From assembly GCA_016783065.1 (NCBI GenBank), contig JADHXI010000017.1, positions 1-34,713 of the forward strand: 34,713 nt of DNA, in the 5' to 3' direction. The notes below the pieces were generated by a model. That model worked only from the letters and a program-made list of their open reading frames with translations, made no database searches and was not told where the DNA came from. This DNA is from Desulfobacteraceae bacterium (lineage in GTDB: Bacteria; Desulfobacterota; DSM-4660; Desulfatiglandales; Desulfatiglandaceae). The position numbers and the translations under genes are program-made. This document shows positions 1 to 7,236 of this stretch, piece by piece (position 1 is the stretch's first letter; each line of letters begins with the position of its first letter).

Positions 1-296
1 TACCTCGTTAAACATGCAAACCTCCATAAAATATGAAAGTGTACTTCCGGGCGGTTGACTAAACTTTACCCGGGAGGGCTTAGGCTTTCGCCTTCCCTCT
101 CAACTACGAACCAGAGCCAGGTTCGAACCGTGCATAAGCCTTCTGTCTCATATCGACCTAATCCATGCAAGGCTGCCAGCACAATTGTTGCCAATCTGGA
201 AATCCAAACCATGGGCCATTTTTTACCCGACGTTTGCCAAAAAAACAACCATTTTGAGGGCGAAAGACCATAGAAGAACAACAATTGGACCTTCAC
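1..296. other. Leading stretch without a recognisable gene
   Basis: I find no convincing coding sequence here. Short open frames on both strands have no family resemblance that I can recognise. A weak inverted repeat (CCGGG at 47-51, CCCGG at 69-73) is the only structure seen. The stretch lies downstream of the truncated response regulator gene. Confidence 0.4.
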
Positions 297-566
297 CTAA
301 TCCCGGTCCCGTTTAAACTGAAATTCAATTTCTTCGCTATCCCTCTCCCTCTCATGTTTAACATTGAATATGGCTTTTGCTGGAACGGTGATTCTCTCCC
401 CGGCGATATCCATAAGGATGAGATCGGGCGTTAGCTCTTTTGCCATATCCAAGGCCTTCTCCCCTGAATGGGCCACCCCGGCCACCTCATACCCCAGGTT
501 TTTGAGGGGTTCTTCAAGCACCAGGGCGGTGGTCGCCTCGTCTTCAACGATCATTACTCTTTCCAT
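297..566 (-). pseudogene. Truncated response-regulator receiver domain
   Basis: The first half (residues 1-54) is the start of a CheY-like receiver: MIVEDE carries the acidic pocket, and DLILMDI ends with the phospho-acceptor aspartate on strand beta-3. A normal receiver continues for about 65 more residues. Here the sequence switches straight after MDI to AGERITVPAKAIFNVKHE and a charged tail, which matches no receiver segment that I know. Beta-4, the conserved Thr/Ser and the conserved Lys are therefore missing, and the 89-residue product should not fold as a working receiver. An AGAGG-like ribosome site precedes the ATG. An internal deletion that kept the frame is the simplest explanation; a small novel protein is the alternative. 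No partner kinase is nearby. Confidence 0.55.
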
Positions 567-892
567 ACCCTAAATCCTCTTTGCCATAGGTATTGGTTTT
601 GATATCCTTCCATTCTATTATGGAGAAAGTTACTGAAATGTCAAAATGAATGGAAATCAGACACAAAGGGCATTTTGTGCCCCAGGTTTAAAGCACCTCC
701 AAGAAAACAAGGGCAAGCCTATTGAAGACATCCGGGGAGCATTAAAAAAGGACTGTTGACCAAGTCAAAGAGGTTGTAAACCATGAGCCTGCCAGAAGCC
801 ACAAATAACAAGGCTCCTGGCAGGAAATCCCACCAAGAGCCTTGTGGCGTAAGTGTTGGGGGTGTTAGGGGTTCTGAAATGCTTGATATTTA
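567..892. other. Intergenic stretch downstream of tRNA-Leu
   Basis: No gene is seen. The stretch holds the inverted repeat at 788-824, listed separately. The rest is AT-rich spacer between the leftward response-regulator remnant and the leftward tRNA. Confidence 0.4.
788..824 (-). terminator. Hairpin downstream of tRNA-Leu, possible terminator
   Basis: CCTGCCAG (788-795) pairs with CTGGCAGG (817-824). After one A/C mismatch, AGCC (797-800) pairs with GGCT (812-815) around an 11-nt loop, so 12 of 13 positions pair. It lies about 70 bases downstream of the tRNA on the tRNA's strand. The U-tract after it is poor (only GGTTT), so factor-independent termination is uncertain; it could instead stabilise the 3' end. 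Confidence 0.4.
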
Positions 893-979
893 TGGTGCCG
901 AAGGCGAGACTCGAACTCGCACGGACTTGCGCCCACTAGACCCTGAACCTAGCGCGTCTACCAATTCCGCCACTTCGGC
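893..979 (-). tRNA. tRNA-Leu (anticodon CAG)
   Basis: Read on the minus strand, the gene starts GCCGAAG and ends CTTCGGC, then A and an encoded CCA, so the 7-bp acceptor stem is perfect. The D arm carries the GGCGGAATTGGTAGACGCG typical of leucine tRNAs. The anticodon arm is CTAGG-TTCAGGG-TCTAG with CAG as anticodon. A long variable arm (TGGGCGCAAGTCCG) and the T arm GCGAGTTCGAGTCTCGC follow. The 87-nt length and long variable arm fit a class II tRNA. It decodes CUG. Confidence 0.97.
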
Positions 980-1011
980 TGACACAATTGGGTTGATCTA
1001 TTTGATATAAA

Positions 1012-1040
1012 AGATTATGATAATAAGTTAATTTTGTCAA
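1012..1040 (-). promoter_or_regulatory. Promoter of tRNA-Leu
   Basis: On the minus strand a perfect TTGACA (plus coordinates 1035-1040) is followed after 15 bases by CATAAT (1014-1019), or after 17 by TAATCT (1012-1017). The tRNA begins about 35 bases further on. The AT-rich spacer and position fit a sigma-70 promoter for a stable RNA gene. Confidence 0.6.
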
Positions 1041-1180
1041 CATCCAATATGGCTAATCTCTCTCACGTCTTGCAAAGTGGGACCCATCAGAGACACAGAA
1101 GTGTCGAGTTTTTATGGTTTTTTTTATGAACCTTATTTCGCTCAAGGACCAAATAATACCCCGGGAGCACTAATTCACAT

Positions 1181-2104
1181 ATGACGTTTATTTCCGATCT
1201 GGAACAACTCAAAGGACCGCTAAAAAACCCTGTCTTGACCATGGGGAACTTTGACGGGATGCACAAAGGCCATCTGGTCCTTTTTGATAAGGTAAAGGAG
1301 CGGGCCAAGGTCATAGGGGGTCAATCAGCTGTTATGACCTTTGAACCACACCCCATAAAGGTCATGATGCCCGGCAACGGCCCCCCGCTGATAACCCCCA
1401 CCCGGCAAAAATTGAGACTGATTGAAGACACAGGCGTTGATGTCATCTTCTGCATCCCGTTTACAAAGGAATTCGCCGCCATCTCCGCCAGGGACTTTGT
1501 CAAGGGTATCCTGGTGGACAAGATCGGGGTCAAGGAGATCGTGGTGGGATACGATTATACCTTCGGCCACGGTCGTGCGGGGAACATTCAACTATTGAAG
1601 GAAATGGGAAGCCATTTCGGTTTCACGGTCCATGTGATGGACCCGGTTCGTATCAATGATACCCTGGTCTCCAGCACCTCAATCCGAGAGCTGATTCGAG
1701 ATGGAAACCTAAAAGAGGCAAAAAGGTTATTGGGGAGAGACTATCAGATAAGCGGAACCGTGGTTACGGGGAAAAACAGGGGAGACAGGCTCCTCGGTTT
1801 TTCCACTGCCAATCTGAAACTGATTGATGAGCTGACACCCGCAGTGGGAGTCTATGCCGTGCGGGTCCATATTGATGACCAAACCTGTTACGGTCTTACC
1901 AATATCGGATACAACCCCACTTTTGGGGAAGGCGCCTTTTCTGTAGAGACCCATGTGCTTGATTTCTCAATGGATCTGCTTGGCAAGACCATAAAGGTGG
2001 ATTTTATCAAGCGGCTGAGAGATGAAAAGACCTTTGAATCCCCAAAGGAGTTGGCCGATCAGATAAGTAAAGACGTCCTTCGGGCAAGGGAATTGTTCGG
2101 ATAA
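1181..2104 (+). CDS. ribF: Bifunctional riboflavin kinase / FAD synthetase
   Basis: The enzyme phosphorylates riboflavin to FMN and adenylylates FMN to FAD in the cytoplasm. The N-terminal FAD synthetase domain shows the nucleotidyltransferase signature GNFDGMHKGH (residues 22-31) and the downstream SSTSIRELI motif. The C-terminal flavokinase domain shows GDRLLGFSTANL, the usual GxPTANL loop with Ser in place of Pro, then NIGYNPTF and VETHVLDF. At 307 residues it is full length. The ATG at 1181 gives the normal start just ahead of the first beta strand; the ribosome site (GGGAG, about 14 bases upstream) is weak. The next genes encode Rnf, whose RnfC, D and G subunits need FMN, and ApbE, which uses FAD as FMN donor. 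The placement therefore suggests local flavin supply, but an intervening promoter means co-transcription is not required. Confidence 0.96.
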   Translation: MTFISDLEQLKGPLKNPVLTMGNFDGMHKGHLVLFDKVKERAKVIGGQSAVMTFEPHPIKVMMPGNGPPLITPTRQKLRLIEDTGVDVIFCIPFTKEFAAISARDFVKGILVDKIGVKEIVVGYDYTFGHGRAGNIQLLKEMGSHFGFTVHVMDPVRINDTLVSSTSIRELIRDGNLKEAKRLLGRDYQISGTVVTGKNRGDRLLGFSTANLKLIDELTPAVGVYAVRVHIDDQTCYGLTNIGYNPTFGEGAFSVETHVLDFSMDLLGKTIKVDFIKRLRDEKTFESPKELADQISKDVLRARELFG

Positions 2105-2109
2105 ATTGC

Positions 2110-2137
2110 TTGACAACTACCCAGCGTACTCTATTAT
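2110..2137 (+). promoter_or_regulatory. Sigma-70 promoter of the rnf operon
   Basis: TTGACA (2110-2115, 6/6) and TATTAT (2132-2137, 5/6) are separated by 16 bases in the ribF-rnfC gap. Transcription would start near 2145, leaving a leader of about 50 nt before the rnfC ATG. No operator-like palindrome is obvious. Confidence 0.65.
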
Positions 2138-2194
2138 TCAGAGGCCCAAGTTCATACTGACTTCTTACGACGGTCTCCAGATATTATACAACAG

Positions 2195-3517
2195 ATGAGC
2201 AACACATTGCTGACATTTCCTAAGGGCGGCGTGCATCCCCGCGAATCAAAGGAATCGACAGAACACCTGCCCATTGAAACGCTCCCCCTCCCCGAAGAGG
2301 TGGAAATCCTGCTGAGCCAACACTTCGGCGCACCATGTGAACCGTTGGTCAAGAAAAAAGATCAAGTCGCCGAAGGTGATGTAATCGGGGAAGTGGAGGC
2401 AGGCCTCGGGGCCAGTATCCATGCGAGCGTTTCAGGAAGGGTAAAAAATATCGCCGCCTCTGCAAACCCCGTATCCATCAGTTCCCCATCCATTTTTATT
2501 CAGACCGACCCTGAGGCCAAACCAAAGGTGAATTCCCCCTGCAATTGGAATGATCTTTCAAGAAAAGAACTCCTTGGGAGGGTCAAAGACGCCGGCATCG
2601 TGGGGATCGGGGGGGCCGGCTTTCCCACCCATGTAAAGCTCTCCCCGCCGCCCGAGGCCAAGGTGGACACCCTGATCCTGAACGGGGCGGAGTGCGAACC
2701 GTATCTCACCACCGACCATCGCACAATGCTTGAACATCCGGAGGAGGTTATTGAAGGCGCCAAGATCATCCTGGCCATCCTTGGGATAGAGGAATGCCAC
2801 ATCGGAATAGAGGCAAACAAATCCGATGCCATAGAGGAAATGAAAAGGGTCTCCCGCGAGATCTCCTCAAATGGCTTTCGGATTTCCATAGGCCCCTTAA
2901 AGGTCAAGTACCCGCAGGGATCGGAAAAACAGCTTATCGAAAGCATCACCGGCAGACGCGTCCCGGGTTTCGGGCTGCCGTTCGACGTGGGGGTAATCGT
3001 TCAGAACGTGGGCACTGCCCGGGCCATCTATGAGGCAGTGGTCCTGGAAAAGCCTTTGTATGAAAAGGTCGTCACCATATCCGGCCGCGGCATAGAGCGG
3101 CCCGCAAACTTGCGGGTGAGGATCGGGACCAAGCTGAATGATATCGTGTCATTCCTGGGCGGGACAAGGTCGGACCTGGCCAAGGTGGTCATGGGCGGTC
3201 CCATGATGGGTTTTGCCATACCGACGCTTGACATTCCGGTCACAAAGACCACATCTGGCGTCCTTTTCCTGACAAACGATGAAATCGACACCAATCCCCA
3301 TGGTCAGTGTATCCGTTGCGGATGGTGCCTGGATGCCTGCCCCATGGGACTCTCCCCCAATGAAATCGGTATCTATGTGGAAGGTGGACGTGCTGAAGAG
3401 ACTTCACAGTTTGGTCTGTTTGAGTGTTTTGAGTGCGGCTGCTGCGCATACACCTGTCCAGCCAAACGGCCCCTGGTACAATTCATCCGGCTTGCCAAAA
3501 TGAAGGCCGGGAAATAG
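2195..3517 (+). CDS. rnfC: Rnf complex subunit RnfC (NADH-side Fe-S flavoprotein)
   Basis: RnfC is the peripheral cytoplasmic subunit that exchanges electrons with NAD(H) in the Rnf ferredoxin:NAD+ oxidoreductase, which couples electron flow to Na+ or H+ export. The sequence opens with the family's TFPKGGVHP. A barrel-sandwich segment (VAEGDVIGEVEAG) follows, then the glycine-rich nucleotide/FMN loop GIGGAGFPTHVKL near residues 135-147. Two [4Fe-4S] motifs close it: CIRCGWCLDACP (about 371) and CFECGCCAYTCP (about 411). The 440-residue length is typical of the compact form without the long C-terminal tail of some gammaproteobacteria. It is the first gene of the operon, about 57 bases after the promoter. 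No clear Shine-Dalgarno precedes its ATG. Confidence 0.96.
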   Translation: MSNTLLTFPKGGVHPRESKESTEHLPIETLPLPEEVEILLSQHFGAPCEPLVKKKDQVAEGDVIGEVEAGLGASIHASVSGRVKNIAASANPVSISSPSIFIQTDPEAKPKVNSPCNWNDLSRKELLGRVKDAGIVGIGGAGFPTHVKLSPPPEAKVDTLILNGAECEPYLTTDHRTMLEHPEEVIEGAKIILAILGIEECHIGIEANKSDAIEEMKRVSREISSNGFRISIGPLKVKYPQGSEKQLIESITGRRVPGFGLPFDVGVIVQNVGTARAIYEAVVLEKPLYEKVVTISGRGIERPANLRVRIGTKLNDIVSFLGGTRSDLAKVVMGGPMMGFAIPTLDIPVTKTTSGVLFLTNDEIDTNPHGQCIRCGWCLDACPMGLSPNEIGIYVEGGRAEETSQFGLFECFECGCCAYTCPAKRPLVQFIRLAKMKAGK

Positions 3518-3537
3518 CGTCATGGAGGACTGAAGCC

Positions 3538-4593
3538 ATCGAAGAACAGGCAAAAAACGGTTCCCTTTCCGACAGCAAAAACCCTTTATGGGTGGTCTCT
3601 GTCTCTCCCCACATGAAGAGTGGGGAGTCGGTGGAAAGGATCATGTGGACTGTTGTCGGCTGCCTCCTCCCGCCCCTTATACTTTCTGTCTTTATCTTCG
3701 GCTTCCAGACCCTCATTATCACACTGGTAAGTGTGGGGGCCTGTGTGGCCACCGAGGCCGTCACCCAGAAGATCTTCCATCGCCCCATCACAATCAGAGA
3801 CGGAAGTGCCGTCATTACAGGGCTCCTGTTGGCGTATATAATTCCTCCCGGGGTTTCCTATTGGACGCCTGTCCTGGGGGCCGTCATGGCCATATATGTA
3901 GCCAAACACCTGCTGGGCGGAATCGGGTTTAATATATTCAATCCCGCCCTTATTGGAAGGGCCTTCCTTGTTGCCACATTTCCCGTGGCCATGACCTCGG
4001 CCTGGCTCCCCCCCATTCGAGACGTTTCCATCTTCAAATATATGGGTCCGGGGATAGATGCCATATCCACTGCCACGCCCCTCTATGTACTCAAACATTA
4101 CGGTATTCAGGCCGTGATAGAGAAGTTTGGCTCCATGTCCTCCATTTACGGCGATTTCTTTATCGGCTGGAGGCCGGGTTGTATTGGCGAAACTTCGGCG
4201 CTCCTGCTCCTGCTTGGAGGCCTTTACCTCCTCTACAAGAGGTACATCACCTGGCATATCCCAGCATCCGTCATCATCACCATTGCGTTTCTTACCTGGG
4301 TATTTGGCGGAGAAAAACTATTCACGGGCAACTCCCTGTTGGCCATTCTCTCAGGAGGGGTAATGCTCGGGGCATTCTTTATGGCCACCGATTATGTGAC
4401 CTCCCCGACCCAGCCGGCCGGGAAACTCATTTTCGGGGCAGGGATAGGTGCCCTGACTGTCCTTATCCGATTTAAGGGGGGGTATCCGGAAGGGATCTGT
4501 TATGCCATCTTGCTCATGAACCCCATGGCCCCGGCCCTTGAGGGCTGGTTTCGCCCCAAGCGTTTTGCCCCTGAAAAAGGTGCTGTCAGATGA
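3538..4593 (+). CDS. rnfD: Rnf complex subunit RnfD (membrane, covalent FMN)
   Basis: RnfD is an integral membrane subunit that carries a phosphoester-linked FMN. The family signature VVSVSPH lies near the N-terminus, followed by about nine hydrophobic segments. The flavinylation motif is DAISTAT; the predicted FMN-bearing threonine codon is at 4075-4077. The C-terminus overlaps rnfG by four bases (ATGA). The start is a problem. Between the rnfC stop (3517) and VVSVSPH there is no ATG or TTG in frame, and the only GTG (3592) falls inside the conserved motif with no ribosome site. A good GGAGG at 3524-3528 sits nine bases before an ATC codon at 3538, which I take as the start (351 residues). 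The longer open frame from GTG 3433 runs inside rnfC and is unlikely. See findings. Confidence 0.9.
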   Translation: MEEQAKNGSLSDSKNPLWVVSVSPHMKSGESVERIMWTVVGCLLPPLILSVFIFGFQTLIITLVSVGACVATEAVTQKIFHRPITIRDGSAVITGLLLAYIIPPGVSYWTPVLGAVMAIYVAKHLLGGIGFNIFNPALIGRAFLVATFPVAMTSAWLPPIRDVSIFKYMGPGIDAISTATPLYVLKHYGIQAVIEKFGSMSSIYGDFFIGWRPGCIGETSALLLLLGGLYLLYKRYITWHIPASVIITIAFLTWVFGGEKLFTGNSLLAILSGGVMLGAFFMATDYVTSPTQPAGKLIFGAGIGALTVLIRFKGGYPEGICYAILLMNPMAPALEGWFRPKRFAPEKGAVR

Positions 4594-5498
4594 GAGAAAT
4601 CATCCGGATAACAGTGTCTCTCACCGTCTCCTGCCTGATCGCTGCCCTGGTGATGGGGTCGGTCTTTATCATCACCGACAAGGCAAAACGGCACAATGAG
4701 CAGCTCAATATCCAGCAGACCATGCTCGGTCTCCTGGGATATGGAAAGGACACCCCTGCGCCTTCCGACCTGGAGTTCTACACCATCTATCGTTACATCA
4801 TTGAGGATGGGGAGATTAAGACCCTTGGATATATGGTCCCGGTGGGGGCTGAGGGCAAGGATAGCTATGAGCTGGTGACCATCGATTTGGCAGGGCAATT
4901 CGTTGATCGAATCAGTTTAGACATTACACCCGAAAGTGCCTCCGAACCTCCGGAGCGCAAATCAGCGTTGAAGTCCGTACTAAAGCCGCCCAAGAAATTT
5001 GTCTATGCCGACGCCACGATCATTGCAGAACGGGGAGACAAGCGCCTGGCCTATCTTCTCCCCGGAGAATTCCCAGGGTTCAAGACCTTTATCCATGTGA
5101 TGCTGGCGCTGGACCCCACGTTTACCATCATCGGACTGGATATCACGGAACATGAAGAAGACCCCGGGCTGGGGGGAGAAATCCAAGAGGATTATTTCAA
5201 AAATCAGTTTAAGGGGAAATCCTTTGAAAGAACCAAAAATCTCACCGTCGTAAAGGAACCCCTCCCGGACGAATACAAAAAATATCTGGTAGCCGGCAAG
5301 GGAGAGGGGCTATCCAAAGGGATAGTCGATACCATAAGGACCAAGTATCTGGACCGGGATATCTATTCCCTTACCGGTGCAACCATCTCCAGTAAGGCCG
5401 TCACGAATGGTGTAAAAAACATGATCAATAAATTTGCCTATCGCTTGAACATACTGGATAGTGTGATTGAACGTCAGCACATCCCGGTCGCCTTTTAG
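4590..5498 (+). CDS. rnfG: Rnf complex subunit RnfG (periplasmic covalent FMN)
   Basis: RnfG is anchored by one N-terminal helix (about residues 5-28) and exposes an FMN-binding domain to the periplasm. The ApbE recognition motif reads DIYSLTGAT, with Thr265 the predicted site of FMN attachment. Upstream, the characteristic EEDPGLGGEI and GKGEGLSKGIVDTI-like segments are present. At 302 residues it is somewhat longer than the roughly 200-residue E. coli form because of an extra segment after the membrane anchor (about residues 50-135). The ATG overlaps the rnfD stop (ATGA), which indicates translational coupling. The apbE gene that should load the FMN is the last gene of the same operon. Confidence 0.95.
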   Translation: MREIIRITVSLTVSCLIAALVMGSVFIITDKAKRHNEQLNIQQTMLGLLGYGKDTPAPSDLEFYTIYRYIIEDGEIKTLGYMVPVGAEGKDSYELVTIDLAGQFVDRISLDITPESASEPPERKSALKSVLKPPKKFVYADATIIAERGDKRLAYLLPGEFPGFKTFIHVMLALDPTFTIIGLDITEHEEDPGLGGEIQEDYFKNQFKGKSFERTKNLTVVKEPLPDEYKKYLVAGKGEGLSKGIVDTIRTKYLDRDIYSLTGATISSKAVTNGVKNMINKFAYRLNILDSVIERQHIPVAF

Positions 5499-5512
5499 GG
5501 GGAGAAAAGAAA

Positions 5513-6130
5513 TTGCCGGCCACCACCAAGACAAATCCTCAGCTGTTATTTAACGGAATACTGGGCGAGAACCCCATTTTCCGTCTGGCCCTCTCCATGT
5601 GTCCGGCGGTTGGAATAAGCACAACCGTCATGAATGGCCTCCTGCTGGGAATCGCCGTCTTGTTTGTCCAGGTCTTTTCCAGTTGCACCATTGCTGCCAT
5701 CAAAAACCATATTCACCCCCGCATCCGAATCCCCACCTATACCCTGACCATTGCAACGTGGGTAACCGTCATTGACCTGGTCCTTGCCGCTTACGTGCCT
5801 GAGGCCTATAAACAGATGGGCATCTTTGTCAAACTGATCGTGGCCTTCGCCATAATTACCATGCGGTTGGAGACATTTGCCTGCAAGAACTCCGTCAACG
5901 CATCCTTTTGGGACGGTCTGGGTATGGGGCTCGGTTTTTTGTTCGGGATGATGGCCCTTGGGTTCGTAAGAGAATTGCTGGGGATGGGGACCCTTTTCGG
6001 ATACGATATCCTGGGATTCCGGCCGCTCCTTTTCTTTATCCTGCCTGTCGCCGGTTTCTTTTGTGTGGGTTTTATGATGGCCATGTTCAATTATATAGAA
6101 CTCGCTGTTAACCGGAAAAAGAGGGGTTAG
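5513..6130 (+). CDS. rnfE: Rnf complex subunit RnfE (membrane)
   Basis: RnfE is one of the two homologous six-helix subunits (RnfA/RnfE, NqrD/NqrE family) that form the ion-translocating core. Family landmarks are the N-terminal NGILGENPIFRLALSMCPAV, which has the half-channel cysteine, and the central RLETFACKNSV, whose cysteine is the counterpart that can hold the intramembrane [2Fe-2S] cluster shared with RnfA. At 205 residues it is full length. The start is TTG at 5513, supported by GGGGGAG at 5498-5504. It follows rnfG after 14 bases. Confidence 0.95.
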   Translation: MPATTKTNPQLLFNGILGENPIFRLALSMCPAVGISTTVMNGLLLGIAVLFVQVFSSCTIAAIKNHIHPRIRIPTYTLTIATWVTVIDLVLAAYVPEAYKQMGIFVKLIVAFAIITMRLETFACKNSVNASFWDGLGMGLGFLFGMMALGFVRELLGMGTLFGYDILGFRPLLFFILPVAGFFCVGFMMAMFNYIELAVNRKKRG

Positions 6131-6136
6131 AACGTC

Positions 6137-7099
6137 ATGAAAATTAATAGCCGCACCCTCTTCACTCTGAGCGCATTGGTTCTCCTGTGTCTCTTTTTGT
6201 TGACCGGGTGCAGGCAGGAACATCGCTTTATTAAGAAAACGGCATTCAAAGATGCGAACAGTATTGTGATTACCTTTGCGGGACCGGTTGACGAGGGATG
6301 GGCAAAAGATATCTCCAAATATACTGTTTATGAGAAACCGGACCCTGACATCAAACTCAAGATCACAGAAGCGCATCTAAGCCAGGATAAAAAGACGGTT
6401 ACCTTGCGCTTTAAAGAGAACCTGAATCAGGACCAGCCCCATATGCTCGCCATGAGCCAAATCACATCCGAAGGGAGGTCCCTGGGGTCCGCCTTTGTGA
6501 GCGTCAAAAAGCTCTATTTGGGGTATCTCTTTTCAGTGCTTATTGGGGCGATGATCATCAATAATTTTGTCTTTGCAAAATATCTGGGGCTGTGCGTGTT
6601 CTTCGGGACTTCACAAAAGAAATCCACTGCCATCGGGATGGGGATTACTTTCACCATTGTCATGGTTTTCAGCTCAATGATGGCATGGTTCCTCTATCAG
6701 TTCGTCCTGAAGCCGTATCGGCTCGATTTCCTTGAGATAGTGGTGTTTATCGGTCTGGTTTCTCTTTCCGTCCAGGCGGTTGACACCATCCTGCGGAAGG
6801 TCAATCCCATGCTTTTTAAGGCATTCGGGGTCTACCTGGTCCTGGTGATTGCCAATTGTATCATTATCGCTGTCCCTCTGACCCTTGCGGCAAATACGTA
6901 TAATGCCATGGAGAGCCTTATGCTGGCCTTTGGCGCAGGAATGGGGTTTTTGATCGCCCTCTTTCTCATGTCTTCTGTGAGGGAGAGGCTTGAACTGGCC
7001 AATATCCCCCGCTCCTACCGGGGGCTCCCCATCGCCTTTGTAGTTGCAGGCCTCTTTGCCCTGGCTTTTTTGGGCTTTTCCGGTATGTCGATTTTTTGA
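6137..7099 (+). CDS. rnfA: Rnf complex subunit RnfA with N-terminal lipoprotein domain
   Basis: Residues 126-320 are a complete RnfA: six membrane helices, NNFVFAKYLGLC and the VRERL and GFSGM signatures. RnfA normally has about 190 residues. This protein carries 125 extra at the N-terminus: a positively charged start and hydrophobic stretch ending in a lipobox (LLTGC, Cys25), then about 100 residues with a beta-sandwich look. The pattern there (NSIVITFAGPVD, DISKYTVYEK, HLSQDKKTVTLRF) resembles SbsA/Big-type Ig-like domains. If it is processed, the extra domain lies on the outer face of the inner membrane, lipidated, and the RnfA core enters the membrane from that side. There is no stop or start between the parts, and the frame is continuous. 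rnfE ends six bases upstream. The RnfA call is secure; the domain name for the extension is inference. Confidence 0.93.
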   Translation: MKINSRTLFTLSALVLLCLFLLTGCRQEHRFIKKTAFKDANSIVITFAGPVDEGWAKDISKYTVYEKPDPDIKLKITEAHLSQDKKTVTLRFKENLNQDQPHMLAMSQITSEGRSLGSAFVSVKKLYLGYLFSVLIGAMIINNFVFAKYLGLCVFFGTSQKKSTAIGMGITFTIVMVFSSMMAWFLYQFVLKPYRLDFLEIVVFIGLVSLSVQAVDTILRKVNPMLFKAFGVYLVLVIANCIIIAVPLTLAANTYNAMESLMLAFGAGMGFLIALFLMSSVRERLELANIPRSYRGLPIAFVVAGLFALAFLGFSGMSIF

Positions 7100-7236
7100 T
7101 ACTGGATACGTCATGCGTCAATCGTGAAAGGTGACGCGTGATAGCGGGGACCAGTTGTTCGTTATTCGTTATTTGAAACGTGAAACGTGAAACTTGAGAC
7201 CTGATGCTGGATAATGAAAACGGATAGACGTAAGCC
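7100..7236. repeat. Spacer with short degenerate direct repeats
   Basis: The rnfA-rnfB gap is far longer than the others in the operon (137 bases). It contains iterated short words: TTCGTTATTCGTTATTTG at about 7158-7175, then GAAACGTGAAACGTGAAAC at about 7176-7194. No hairpin terminator is seen, so the operon probably continues through it. Comparable filler lies at 19918-19935 and 26125-26157. Confidence 0.45.

Noticed and set aside
129-140. GGTTCGAACC, resembling a tRNA T-arm
   Set aside because: No acceptor, D or anticodon arm can be built around it on either strand.
783-1010. Rightward open frame of 75 codons
   Set aside because: It runs across the tRNA-Leu gene and its hairpin; no family resemblance.
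1092-1105. GACAC-AGAA-GTGTC hairpin followed by T-rich sequence upstream of ribF
   Set aside because: The stem is only five bp and there is no rightward gene upstream for it to terminate.
3586-4257. Leftward 223-codon open frame
   Set aside because: Antisense shadow of rnfD.
5546-6376. Leftward 276-codon open frame
   Set aside because: Antisense shadow of rnfE and rnfA; hydrophilic composition typical of the reverse of membrane-protein codons.
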